A DNA stretch of 9,804 nt from the NCBI GenBank assembly GCA_011048855.1, contig DSCZ01000597.1:1-9804 (forward strand), in the 5' to 3' direction. The notes beneath the pieces are model-generated. The model searched no databases and had not been told where the DNA came from. It saw only the letters and a list, made by a program, of their open reading frames with translations. Each line of letters starts with the position of its first letter. Positions within the stretch are counted from its first letter, which is position 1. Shown here in pieces: positions 1-7,118 of the stretch. The DNA is from Desulfobacteraceae bacterium (GTDB lineage Bacteria; Desulfobacterota; DSM-4660; Desulfatiglandales; Desulfatiglandaceae). The position numbers were made by a program, and so were the translations under genes.

Positions 1-531
1 ATAGAGGGGTACCGGGTTGCAGGGAAAACCGGCACCTCGCAGAAGGTGGACCCGGAAACGAAACGATATTCAAAGAGAAAATATATGGCCGCCTTTGTCG
101 GATTCACGCCGGTGGCGTCCCCAAAACTTCTGGTTGCGGTCGCTATAGACGAACCGAAGGGTTCTTATTACGGGGGAGTGGTTGCCGCTCCGGTATTTAA
201 AGAGGTTGGATCATGGTCTCTCGCCCACTTGAGGATAAGCCCCGAAACTCATCTGGCCTCATCGAAAAAAAAGCGTGAGCCGGTGTGGAATTCTGAAACC
301 CTGGCGAAGATTCAAATGATTGCCTCAGAGCTCCGCAAGCAGAATATAACCGCCGGGGCGATGCCGGATTTTTCCGGTATGGGTTTGAGGGAAGTTTTGA
401 CCCGTACAAGGCAGCTCGGGGTGGTGGCTGAGGTTGAGGGAAGCGGCTTTGCAGTATCCCAGGAGCCTTCCCCCGGAACTCCGCTTGAAAAAGGTGCAAC
501 GGTCAAGGTGCAATTCAAATCACCTGCTTGA
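1..531 (+). CDS. ftsI: Septal peptidoglycan transpeptidase FtsI (PBP3-type), 3' part with C-terminal PASTA domain
   Basis: The reading frame is open from base 1, so the gene begins upstream and only its last 176 residues are here. FtsI is the class B penicillin-binding protein that cross-links septal peptidoglycan in the periplasm with FtsW. The third active-site motif, KTGTSQK, is at visible residues 9-15. The usual end of the transpeptidase fold follows, including YYGGVVAAPVFKEV (about residues 56-69). A linker with a KKKR patch (about residues 89-92) leads to a PASTA-like domain at about residues 118-174, which starts MPDFSGMGLREV and ends with the typical pattern SQEPSPGTPLEKGATVKV. The stop is TGA at 529-531, 35 bases before murE. 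The SxxK and SxN motifs lie outside the window. A SpoVD or PBP2x relative is formally possible from this fragment, but the position just upstream of murE in a dcw cluster supports FtsI. Confidence 0.93.
   Translation: MEGYRVAGKTGTSQKVDPETKRYSKRKYMAAFVGFTPVASPKLLVAVAIDEPKGSYYGGVVAAPVFKEVGSWSLAHLRISPETHLASSKKKREPVWNSETLAKIQMIASELRKQNITAGAMPDFSGMGLREVLTRTRQLGVVAEVEGSGFAVSQEPSPGTPLEKGATVKVQFKSPA
352..522 (+). other. PASTA domain of FtsI
   Basis: This segment encodes a roughly 57-residue C-terminal domain with PASTA hallmarks: an opening P-D-F-x-G-M dipeptide region, a helix-like LREVLTRTRQLG stretch, then a G-x-G-x-V-x-x-Q-x-P-x-P-G-x-x-L-x-x-G pattern. PASTA domains are small folds known to bind beta-lactams or muropeptides, or to act as structural modules, in some PBPs and Ser/Thr kinases. 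A single copy is visible. Its role here (septal targeting or stability) is inference. Confidence 0.85.
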
Positions 532-566
532 CCTTTTGGACGTGAACACGATGGCGTGGAAGCACA

Positions 567-2072
567 ATGTATCTTTCTGAGCTGATGAAACATTTGGAAA
601 TACTGGAATTTGAGGGTGATGAGCGCACCGAAATCCGTGGAATAGCGTTCGATTCCCGAAAAGTCGAGCCTGGGTGGCTTTTTGTCGCGCTGAAGGGGAT
701 GCATGCCGACGGGCACGATTTTATAGCCGGTGCGGTGAGTCGGGGCGCATCGGCCGTGGTTGTCGAAGCCGGGGACTCTTTGAAAGGAATCGACGGCAGA
801 CCGGCCATGGTGCGGGTTTGCGACTCCCGCAGCGCTCTTGCCGAGATGGCGGCCGCCTGGTACGGCCGGCCGAATGAACGGATGAACATCTGGGCGATAA
901 CCGGAACGAACGGAAAAACCACCACCAGCTATTTGCTTGAGGCCGTGCTTGCCACGGCCGGAAGGAAAACCGGAGTCATAGGTACGATCAACTGGCGGAT
1001 ACAGGATGAAATCCATCAATGCAGGGCGACGACCCCTGAACCACTGGAGTTGATGAACATCATGCGTCTGATGGCCGACAAAGGGGTCAGCGATGTGGTG
1101 ATGGAAGTCTCATCTCATGCGCTGGTCCAGCAAAGAGTCCAGGCATGCCGTTTCAGCGGCGCGGTGTTCACAAACCTTTCAAGGGACCACCTGGACTACC
1201 ACCGGACGATGGATGACTATTTAAATGCAAAGGCCATTCTTTTCGAAAGCCTCGACCACGACGCAGTGGCTGTGATCAACGGAGATGATGCCGCCGGGAA
1301 GAAGCTCGCCGGACGCACGCGGGCCCGGATCATCACCTACGGGCTGGGAGAGCAGTGCGATGTGCGTGCCGTGGAGACAAAATTCGAGGGGAAAGGTGTC
1401 CATGCGCGGGTTTTAACGCCGGCGGGGGAAATGGAAATCATTTCCCGCCTCGTTGGAACGTTCAATGTTTACAATGTGCTGGCCGCTGCGGCGGCGGGGT
1501 TTTCCTTCGGTTTCGACCCGGCCCTGGTGGCGGCGGGAATCTATTCCGTGGAAGGTGTCCCGGGGCGCATGGAGCGGATCCCCAACCGGAAGTCTATAAC
1601 GATCCTGGTGGATTACGCTCACAGCCCGGATGCGTTGCAAAAGGCGATAGAGGCTGTAAAAGAACTGGTTGCCGGGAGATTAATAACCGTTTTCGGGTGC
1701 GGAGGAGACAGGGATCCCGGCAAGAGGGCGGAAATGGGGCGGATCGCGGCTAAGATGAGCGATATCGTGTTTATTACATCGGACAACCCCCGCACGGAAG
1801 ATCCTGCGGCTATAGCAGCTCAGGTCGAAACCGGCGTGAAAGAATCAGGGATGCGGAAATTGTCCGAGCCGTACTCCTTTGTTCGTCGGGGATATGTGCT
1901 CGAAGTGGATCGTGCCGCTGCAATAGCGGCTGCAATCAAAACGGCTCATTCCGGGGACCTGGTTCTCATCGCAGGCAGGGGGCACGAAGGCTGCCAGGAG
2001 AAAAACGGAATTCGAATACCCTTCGACGACAGGCTTGTGGCGGCTGAGGCTGCTGGAGGTACGACCGGATGA
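567..2072 (+). CDS. murE: UDP-N-acetylmuramoyl-L-alanyl-D-glutamate--2,6-diaminopimelate ligase MurE
   Basis: This 501-residue cytoplasmic ligase adds the third stem amino acid to UDP-MurNAc-L-Ala-D-Glu using ATP. The N-terminal UDP-binding domain (about residues 1-105) contains the FDSRKVEPGWLFVAL segment. The ATP-binding loop ITGTNGKTTT is at residues 111-120, with Lys117. TTPEPLEL and RDHLDYH are typical of MurE, and Lys222 in NAKAILF fits the carbamylated lysine of the Mur ligase family. GRMERI (residues 333-338) and DYAHSPDAL (from residue 349) open the C-terminal domain. DNPR at 406-409 is the family signature for meso-diaminopimelate rather than L-lysine. GRGHE lies near the C-terminus. 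ATG 567 has only a weak Shine-Dalgarno (GGAAG at 558-562), but no better in-frame start exists upstream. The length is normal for the family. The stop overlaps the murF start. Confidence 0.97.
   Translation: MYLSELMKHLEILEFEGDERTEIRGIAFDSRKVEPGWLFVALKGMHADGHDFIAGAVSRGASAVVVEAGDSLKGIDGRPAMVRVCDSRSALAEMAAAWYGRPNERMNIWAITGTNGKTTTSYLLEAVLATAGRKTGVIGTINWRIQDEIHQCRATTPEPLELMNIMRLMADKGVSDVVMEVSSHALVQQRVQACRFSGAVFTNLSRDHLDYHRTMDDYLNAKAILFESLDHDAVAVINGDDAAGKKLAGRTRARIITYGLGEQCDVRAVETKFEGKGVHARVLTPAGEMEIISRLVGTFNVYNVLAAAAAGFSFGFDPALVAAGIYSVEGVPGRMERIPNRKSITILVDYAHSPDALQKAIEAVKELVAGRLITVFGCGGDRDPGKRAEMGRIAAKMSDIVFITSDNPRTEDPAAIAAQVETGVKESGMRKLSEPYSFVRRGYVLEVDRAAAIAAAIKTAHSGDLVLIAGRGHEGCQEKNGIRIPFDDRLVAAEAAGGTTG
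2055..2059 (+). promoter_or_regulatory. Strong ribosome binding site of murF
   Basis: GGAGG sits 9 bases before the murF ATG, inside the last codons of murE. It is the best Shine-Dalgarno match in the window. It fixes the murF start at the ATGA overlap and points to efficient independent initiation as well as coupling. Confidence 0.75.
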
Positions 2073-3481
2073 ATCCCACCTGGGGCAGTGTGACGGTGGC
2101 CGAAATTGCCGAGGTTTGCGGCGGGTCGGTTGTTCGTGGAGATGGACTCGGCCCTGTTTCAGGGGTTTCCACCGATTCGAGGAGCCTCAGGCCCGGTGAA
2201 TTGTTTTTCGCCCTTGCGGGTCCAACTTTCGATGGTCATCTATTCGCCGGAAAGGCGCTTATGGCAGAGGCTTCAGGCGTGGTGGTCCGCCGCGGGCGCG
2301 CGTCCTCGATAAACCAGGAAGGGACCGTGGTGGCGGTCGACGATCCGCTGGCGGCTCTTGGGTCGATCGCCCGCTGGTGGCGGGCACGGCATCCTGTAAC
2401 GGTGGCGGCGATCACCGGCAGTGCAGGGAAAACTACAACGAAAGAGATGGCTGCACTGGTTTTTGAAACGCTCGGTCCCACGTTGAAGACCGAAGGCAAT
2501 TTCAACAATTTGATCGGTGTTCCGCTGACTCTTTTGCGAATTCAACCGAACCATGCATTTGCAGTGGTCGAAATGGGCATGAACAGGCCTGGTGAGATAG
2601 CGGCTTTAACAGAGATGGCAGTTCCGAATCTTGGTCTTATCACGAATGTGGGAATGGCTCATCTGGAAGGGTTGGGGGGGGTGACAGGCGTGGCCCGCGC
2701 AAAATGGGAACTGGCCGAGGGGCTGAACTCCGGATCGACCCTGATCATAAACGGAGATGACTCCGAGTTGATGCGGCGAGCTGCAGAAAGCCGGAAGGAG
2801 GTAATAACTTTCGGGGTGGGCGAAAGCAACCGCTTTCGCGCCATCGAAATAGAGAATCTGGGTGTCGAAGGTGTGCGCTTCCTGATGGCTTATTGCGGGG
2901 AGACTCATGCTGTGAAGCTTCAGGCGGCGGGTATACATCAGGTGATGAATGCATTGGCGGCTGCGGCTCTGGGAGTGACGGCAGGGGCTTCTCCGGAGAA
3001 GGCGGCCGGTGCCCTGGAACGCTTTTCACCGTTAGAAGGGAGATTCTTTGTGCATCGGGTGTCCGGTTCATTCACTTTGGTGGACGATTCCTACAATGCC
3101 AATCCGTCTTCACTGAAAGCCGCCCTCCGGAGCGCGGCGGCACTCGCCGGGAAGAACTCCAGGCTGCTTGTCGGCCTGGGAACCATGGCGGAGCTGGGCG
3201 ACGCGACGGCCGAAGCTCACCGGGACGCCGGAAGACTTGTAGCGGCTTCAGGAGCTGCTCGTTTCTGGGCCATGGGACTTCATGCTTCCGGGATGGTCGA
3301 GGGAGCGGAACAGGGGGGGATGCCGGCTGAGGACATGGAAATTTCTGATTCGCACGAGGCTGTGGCGTTGCGTATCAGGGAAACTGCACAACCCGGGGAT
3401 GTGGTTTTCATCAAGGGCTCCCGGTCGGCCGAAATGGAACGCGTGGTTGCGGTTTTGAAGGAAACCGCCGTTTCAGGATGA
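2069..3481 (+). CDS. murF: UDP-N-acetylmuramoyl-tripeptide--D-alanyl-D-alanine ligase MurF
   Basis: MurF (470 residues, cytoplasmic) joins D-Ala-D-Ala to the UDP-MurNAc-tripeptide with ATP, completing the pentapeptide. The N-terminal domain carries the family pattern VSTDSRSLRPGELFFAL. The ATP loop ITGSAGKTTTKEM begins at residue 115, with Lys121. NFNNLIGVPLTLL and VVEMGMNRPGEI are characteristic central-domain segments. The C-terminal domain has DDSYNANPSS (residues 339-348), LGTMAELGD and KGSRSAEME (from residue 449), the MurF equivalents of the nucleotide- and substrate-contacting loops. The length is slightly above the E. coli enzyme. The start overlaps the murE stop as ATGA, with GGAGG upstream. 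Two long G runs occur inside the gene (8 G at 2674-2681, 7 G at 3313-3319), but the frame is intact. Confidence 0.97.
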   Translation: MNPTWGSVTVAEIAEVCGGSVVRGDGLGPVSGVSTDSRSLRPGELFFALAGPTFDGHLFAGKALMAEASGVVVRRGRASSINQEGTVVAVDDPLAALGSIARWWRARHPVTVAAITGSAGKTTTKEMAALVFETLGPTLKTEGNFNNLIGVPLTLLRIQPNHAFAVVEMGMNRPGEIAALTEMAVPNLGLITNVGMAHLEGLGGVTGVARAKWELAEGLNSGSTLIINGDDSELMRRAAESRKEVITFGVGESNRFRAIEIENLGVEGVRFLMAYCGETHAVKLQAAGIHQVMNALAAAALGVTAGASPEKAAGALERFSPLEGRFFVHRVSGSFTLVDDSYNANPSSLKAALRSAAALAGKNSRLLVGLGTMAELGDATAEAHRDAGRLVAASGAARFWAMGLHASGMVEGAEQGGMPAEDMEISDSHEAVALRIRETAQPGDVVFIKGSRSAEMERVVAVLKETAVSG

Positions 3482-3502
3482 CATCTAGAAAGGCATAGAG
3501 AA

Positions 3503-4582
3503 ATGTTGTTCAAATTGTTGCAGTTTTTTCAGCAGGACCTGTCGTTGCTGAACGTATTCAGATACCTGACGTTCAGAACGATACTGGCTACCCTCACCTC
3601 TCTGTGCCTCTGTTTGCTCCTTGGAGGATGGGCCATCCGTAAGCTGCGCGACAAGCAGATAGGAGAAAGGATCCGTGATGACGGGCCTGCGAGTCATCTT
3701 TCCAAGAAGGGAACCCCCACCATGGGAGGCTGCCTGATCCTGCCCGCTGTTCTTGTTTCCGTGTTTTTATGGGCTGACCCCACCAACATTTATGTCTGGC
3801 TCGTCGTGTTCGTGGCACTGGCATTCGGCGGCATAGGGTTTCTTGACGACTACCTGAAGGTTTCCGGCAAGGCGGGCAGGGGGCTTGGAGGGAAATATAA
3901 AATTGCGTTTCAAATAGTTGCAGCTTCTCTTGTTTCGCTTGTTCTTTATGTTCATCCGGGTTTCGATTTGCATTTGAATGTTCCTTTTTTCAAGAATTTC
4001 GTGCCTTACCTGGGAGCGGGGTACGTGTTGCTTTCCATGTTTATCATCGTCGGTTCCTCGAACGCAGTGAATCTCACCGACGGGCTGGACGGCCTCGCGA
4101 TCAGTCCGCTCATAGTTGCCTTCGGCAGCTACGTGGCTTTTGCGTATTTTTCCGGAAACGTCAATATCTCTTCGTACCTCCAGATTCCTTACATAGCCGG
4201 AGCCGGAGAGTTGAGCATCGTGTGCGGGGCGTCCGTGGGGGCCGGGCTGGGTTTTCTCTGGTACAACGCCTACCCCGCGGAGGTGTTTATGGGAGATGTG
4301 GGCTCCCTGCCGCTCGGCGCGGTCCTCGGAACCGTAGCGGTCATCACGAAGCAGGAACTGGTGCTTGCGCTGGTAGGGGGACTCTTTGTTTTCGAGGCAC
4401 TGTCGGTGATTTTCCAGGTACTTTACTTCAAACTCAGCGGCGGACGACGGATATTCCGCATGGCACCGATCCATCATCATTTCGAGCTCAAGGGATGGCC
4501 GGAGCCGAAAGTGATCGTAAGGTTCTGGATCATTGCGATCGTGCTCGCGTTGATGTCGATAGGAACGTTGAAGCTCAGATAG
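3503..4582 (+). CDS. mraY: Phospho-N-acetylmuramoyl-pentapeptide transferase MraY
   Basis: MraY (359 residues, about 10 membrane segments) transfers phospho-MurNAc-pentapeptide from the UDP precursor to undecaprenyl phosphate in the inner membrane, making lipid I. The N-terminus, with an FRYLTFRTILATLTSL segment, is typical. Catalytic and metal-binding motifs are all present: DDYLK with Asp115-Asp116, NAVNLTDGLDGLA (from residue 187), FMGDVGSL with Asp265, and PIHHHFELKGWPE with His324-326. These positions nearly match E. coli MraY (360 residues). AAAGG at 3489-3493 lies 9 bases before ATG 3503. The gene starts 21 bases after the murF stop and ends with TAG, followed by the longest gap in the window. 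Confidence 0.97.
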   Translation: MLFKLLQFFQQDLSLLNVFRYLTFRTILATLTSLCLCLLLGGWAIRKLRDKQIGERIRDDGPASHLSKKGTPTMGGCLILPAVLVSVFLWADPTNIYVWLVVFVALAFGGIGFLDDYLKVSGKAGRGLGGKYKIAFQIVAASLVSLVLYVHPGFDLHLNVPFFKNFVPYLGAGYVLLSMFIIVGSSNAVNLTDGLDGLAISPLIVAFGSYVAFAYFSGNVNISSYLQIPYIAGAGELSIVCGASVGAGLGFLWYNAYPAEVFMGDVGSLPLGAVLGTVAVITKQELVLALVGGLFVFEALSVIFQVLYFKLSGGRRIFRMAPIHHHFELKGWPEPKVIVRFWIIAIVLALMSIGTLKLR

Positions 4583-4609
4583 TATTTATCCGGAAATGCC
4601 GGATGGATG
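4583..4609 (+). other. Intergenic hairpin between mraY and murD
   Basis: Immediately after the mraY stop, ATCCGG (4588-4593) and CCGGAT (4599-4604) form a perfect 6-bp inverted repeat with a 5-base loop, AAATG. In RNA the stem can extend outward by five more pairs, three of them G-U wobbles, to 11 pairs. No U run follows, so it does not look like an intrinsic terminator. It could affect mRNA stability or murD translation. It could also be chance, since the perfect core is short. Confidence 0.45.
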
Positions 4610-4617
4610 GCAGTCTG

Positions 4618-4622
4618 AAAGG
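4618..4622 (+). promoter_or_regulatory. Ribosome binding site of murD (start-deciding)
   Basis: AAAGG, within the longer stretch AAAGGCGG, lies 5 bases before TTG 4628 and 8 bases before GTG 4631. The spacing favours GTG 4631. An upstream in-frame ATG at 4607 is excluded because it meets a stop at 4616-4618. Confidence 0.55.
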
Positions 4623-4630
4623 CGGCGTTG

Positions 4631-5998
4631 GTGAATTTCGATCTAGGTCAGAAGAAAGTGCTTATTCTCGGTCTGGGAATGTCCGGCCTCTGGGCGGCCC
4701 GGTGGCTCGCTTCGCTGGGGGCGGGGGTTCGTGTCTCGGACAATCGTAGGATGGAGCTGCTCGATCCAGACGTCTGTGCCGAGATGGCACGTCTCGGGAT
4801 TCCGTTTGAAACCGGCCCGCACCGGGACGAACAGGTGGAAAATGTCGACATGGTCGTGATAAGCCCCGGCATCCCTGTGGATATACCTGCTTTGAACCAT
4901 GCCAGAAGCCTTGGAATCCCTGTACTTGGAGAAATGGAACTGGCGTCCCGTTTTGTTCATTCTCCCATCATAGCAGTGACCGGGACGAACGGAAAATCGA
5001 CCGTGACTTCATTGACAGGTGCGATGCTTGCGGAAGCGGGGTGTGATGTTTTTGTCGGAGGGAACCTGGGTATTCCCCTGTCTGCTCTGGCAGCCTCAGG
5101 CGCCGAGCCGGATTGGGCCGTGCTTGAAGTAAGCAGTTTCCAGCTAGACAGTGTTGAGTTTTTCATGCCGCATATTTCGGTGATCCTGAATATAACGCCT
5201 GATCATCTGGACAGATACGCCGGCTACCAGGCGTATGCTGCATCCAAAATGCGGATTTTCGCCCGGCAGAGCGAGGGACACAGCCTCGTCGTTTATGACG
5301 ACGACCCGATGCTGGCCACGGTCGCTCCGCCCCGGGGAGTGAAAAAATTCAGTTTCGGTTTCCACAGTGGTCCGGGGCGACATGCGTTTTTCGAAAATGG
5401 ACGGGTGGTGGTGAAAACCGGTGAAGACGAAGGGGCCGTGGAGATTTCAATCGACCGTGCTCGTCTTACCGGGCGGCACAACTTGGAAAACATTATCGCC
5501 TCCGCGCTGGCGGCGCGTTTGGCGGCGGCCGATGCTCCCGCGATCCAGCGGGCCGTAGAGCGGTTCAAGGGTTTGCCACACCGCATGGAACTGGTCAAAG
5601 AGCATCGGGGTGTTGCCTTTTACGACGATTCCAAGGCCACAAATGCGGCAGCGGCTGCAAGCGCTGTTTCCGGCATTAACCGTCCGGTGATTTTGATCGC
5701 CGGGGGGCAGGGTAAAGGCGGAGGCTATGGTCCGCTGGTTGAGGCGGCTGAAGGCAGGGTGAAGGCCGCGGTTTTTGTCGGGGAATCCAAGTGGCTTCTG
5801 GCAGATGCATTTAAGGGGATGATTCCTTTTGAAATTGCAGAGGATATCGAAGAGGCAGTGAAAAAGGCCTCGGCATTGGCCGTTTCAGGGGATGTCGTGT
5901 TGCTGGCTCCGGCCTGTTCGAGCTTCGATATGTTCAAAAACTACGCCGAGAGAGGCGAAGCTTTCGCGGCAGCCGTCGAAAGGATGATCCATGGGTAA
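4631..5998 (+). CDS. murD: UDP-N-acetylmuramoyl-L-alanine--D-glutamate ligase MurD
   Basis: MurD (455 residues from GTG 4631; 456 if TTG 4628 is used) adds D-glutamate to UDP-MurNAc-L-Ala in the cytoplasm. The N-terminus has the Rossmann-like KVLILGLGMSGLWAARWL that binds the UDP moiety. The ATP loop VTGTNGKSTVTS starts at residue 116, with Lys122. NITPDHLDRY and the SKMRIF lysine (Lys206) fit the metal-binding and carbamylated-lysine region. HRMEL, YDDSKATNAAAA (DDSKATN at 332-338) and APACSSFDMFKNYAERGEAF (from residue 426) are highly characteristic of MurD. GTG is preferred for its spacing to AAAGG. The reading frame ends with TAA and runs 8 bases into ftsW. Family identity is secure; the exact start is less so. 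Confidence 0.96.
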   Translation: MNFDLGQKKVLILGLGMSGLWAARWLASLGAGVRVSDNRRMELLDPDVCAEMARLGIPFETGPHRDEQVENVDMVVISPGIPVDIPALNHARSLGIPVLGEMELASRFVHSPIIAVTGTNGKSTVTSLTGAMLAEAGCDVFVGGNLGIPLSALAASGAEPDWAVLEVSSFQLDSVEFFMPHISVILNITPDHLDRYAGYQAYAASKMRIFARQSEGHSLVVYDDDPMLATVAPPRGVKKFSFGFHSGPGRHAFFENGRVVVKTGEDEGAVEISIDRARLTGRHNLENIIASALAARLAAADAPAIQRAVERFKGLPHRMELVKEHRGVAFYDDSKATNAAAAASAVSGINRPVILIAGGQGKGGGYGPLVEAAEGRVKAAVFVGESKWLLADAFKGMIPFEIAEDIEEAVKKASALAVSGDVVLLAPACSSFDMFKNYAERGEAFAAAVERMIHG

Positions 5999-7103
5999 AA
6001 AGGCCACCGCCGAGCCGGGCTACGATTTGATGATCCTGATCCCCACATTGTTTCTGGTGGCGCTGGGGCTGGTCTTCGTCTTCAGTGCAAGCTCGCCCCT
6101 GGGGAGCGAATACAGATCGGACAGCCTTTACTATTTGAAGCGGCAGTCGGTTTTCGCACTGGTGGGCATACTGGCCTTGATAGCCGGAAAAAACATCCCT
6201 CCGAGGTTTTATGGAAAGTTGGTTTATTTCCTTCTGATCGTAAGTCTGGGGATGCTTCTTTTGCTTTTTGTTCCGGGTATGGGCGTCAGCGTCAAGGGGG
6301 CCTGCAGATGGTTGAACCTGGGTTTTTTCACTTTTCAGCCCTCCGAGGCGGCGAAAGTGACACTCGCGGTGTATATGGCCTATTCCATGTCCAAAAAGGG
6401 TGAGTTGATGGAAACTTTTTCAAAGGGAGTTTTTCCACACCTGATGATGGCCGGCGTGTTCATGGGATTGATGCTGTTGCAACCGGACCTCGGTACCGCG
6501 GTGATCATCGGATGCTGGGTCATGACGCTGATGTTCATCGGCGGGGCCAGGATATGGCATCTCGCGGGTGTGGGATTGCTCAGTGTGCCGTTTCTCTTAT
6601 GGGGCATTCATCGGGCGTCGTACCGGATGGACCGGTTGATCGCTTTCTGGGATCCGTGGAAGCATCCTGAAGGGATAGGGTTTCAGATTATTCACTCGTT
6701 TATGGCATTTGGCTCCGGCGGCGCTTTAGGCACGGGATTCGGCGGCAGCAAACAGAAGCTTTTCTACCTGCCCGAGCCGCACACCGATTTCATACTTGCG
6801 GTGGCCGCCGAAGAAGCCGGCTTTGCAGGGGTGACATTGATCGTTGTTTTATTTGCGGTTTTACTGGTCCGCGGCTTCAAGGCCGGTCTCGATTCGCGCG
6901 ACGTTTTCGATAGTTACCTTGCAATCGGGCTGGTGACGATGCTGGGGCTGCAAGTGTTGATAAACATGGGGGTCGTGACCAGTCTTCTTCCGACCAAAGG
7001 ACTGACTCTACCGCTGATGAGCTACGGCGGATCATCGCTGGTTATAAATCTCTTCGTAATTGGAATCCTGCTGCGCATTTCTTCGGAGAGAAAGCGGCAT
7101 TAA
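5991..7103 (+). CDS. ftsW: Septal peptidoglycan glycosyltransferase FtsW (SEDS family)
   Basis: FtsW (370 residues) is a polytopic inner-membrane protein with about 10 predicted segments that polymerises lipid II at the septum with FtsI. The first hydrophobic stretch is at about residues 13-33. SEDS hallmarks are present: RWLNLGFFTFQPSE, LLQPDLGTAVII, the large loop ending in PEPHTDF (residues 261-267, where Asp266 fits the conserved acidic residue considered catalytic in SEDS proteins), EEAGFAG, and PLMSYGGSS (341-349). RodA is the other SEDS candidate, but the position between murD and murG and the PLMSYGGSS form favour FtsW. ATG 5991 follows AAAGGA at 5979-5984 and overlaps the murD end by 8 bases, suggesting coupled translation. 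The length is at the short end for FtsW, with a short cytoplasmic N-terminus. Confidence 0.95.
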   Translation: MGKKATAEPGYDLMILIPTLFLVALGLVFVFSASSPLGSEYRSDSLYYLKRQSVFALVGILALIAGKNIPPRFYGKLVYFLLIVSLGMLLLLFVPGMGVSVKGACRWLNLGFFTFQPSEAAKVTLAVYMAYSMSKKGELMETFSKGVFPHLMMAGVFMGLMLLQPDLGTAVIIGCWVMTLMFIGGARIWHLAGVGLLSVPFLLWGIHRASYRMDRLIAFWDPWKHPEGIGFQIIHSFMAFGSGGALGTGFGGSKQKLFYLPEPHTDFILAVAAEEAGFAGVTLIVVLFAVLLVRGFKAGLDSRDVFDSYLAIGLVTMLGLQVLINMGVVTSLLPTKGLTLPLMSYGGSSLVINLFVIGILLRISSERKRH

Positions 7104-7118
7104 AGGGGGACGGGAGAA

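Noticed and set aside
541..550. CGTG-AA-CACG inverted repeat in the ftsI-murE gap
   Set aside because: Arms of four bases with a two-base centre are expected by chance and cannot form a stable RNA hairpin.
528..556. Possible sigma-70 promoter in the ftsI-murE gap (TTGACC at 528-533)
   Set aside because: At 17-base spacing the -10 position reads ATGGCG, which does not resemble TATAAT. The -35-like element overlaps the ftsI stop codon.
312..1019. 235-codon open frame on the minus strand across ftsI and murE
   Set aside because: It lies antisense to two genes with full family motifs, has low-complexity Pro/Arg/Ser-rich composition and matches no family I know. It is a shadow of GC-rich codon use.
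3767..4480. 237-codon minus-strand frame across mraY
   Set aside because: Entirely antisense to a well-conserved membrane protein gene; its His/Arg/Glu-rich sequence mirrors the hydrophobic codons of mraY.
4607..4618. ATG 4607 as an upstream start for murD
   Set aside because: It is in the murD frame but meets TGA at 4616-4618 after three codons.
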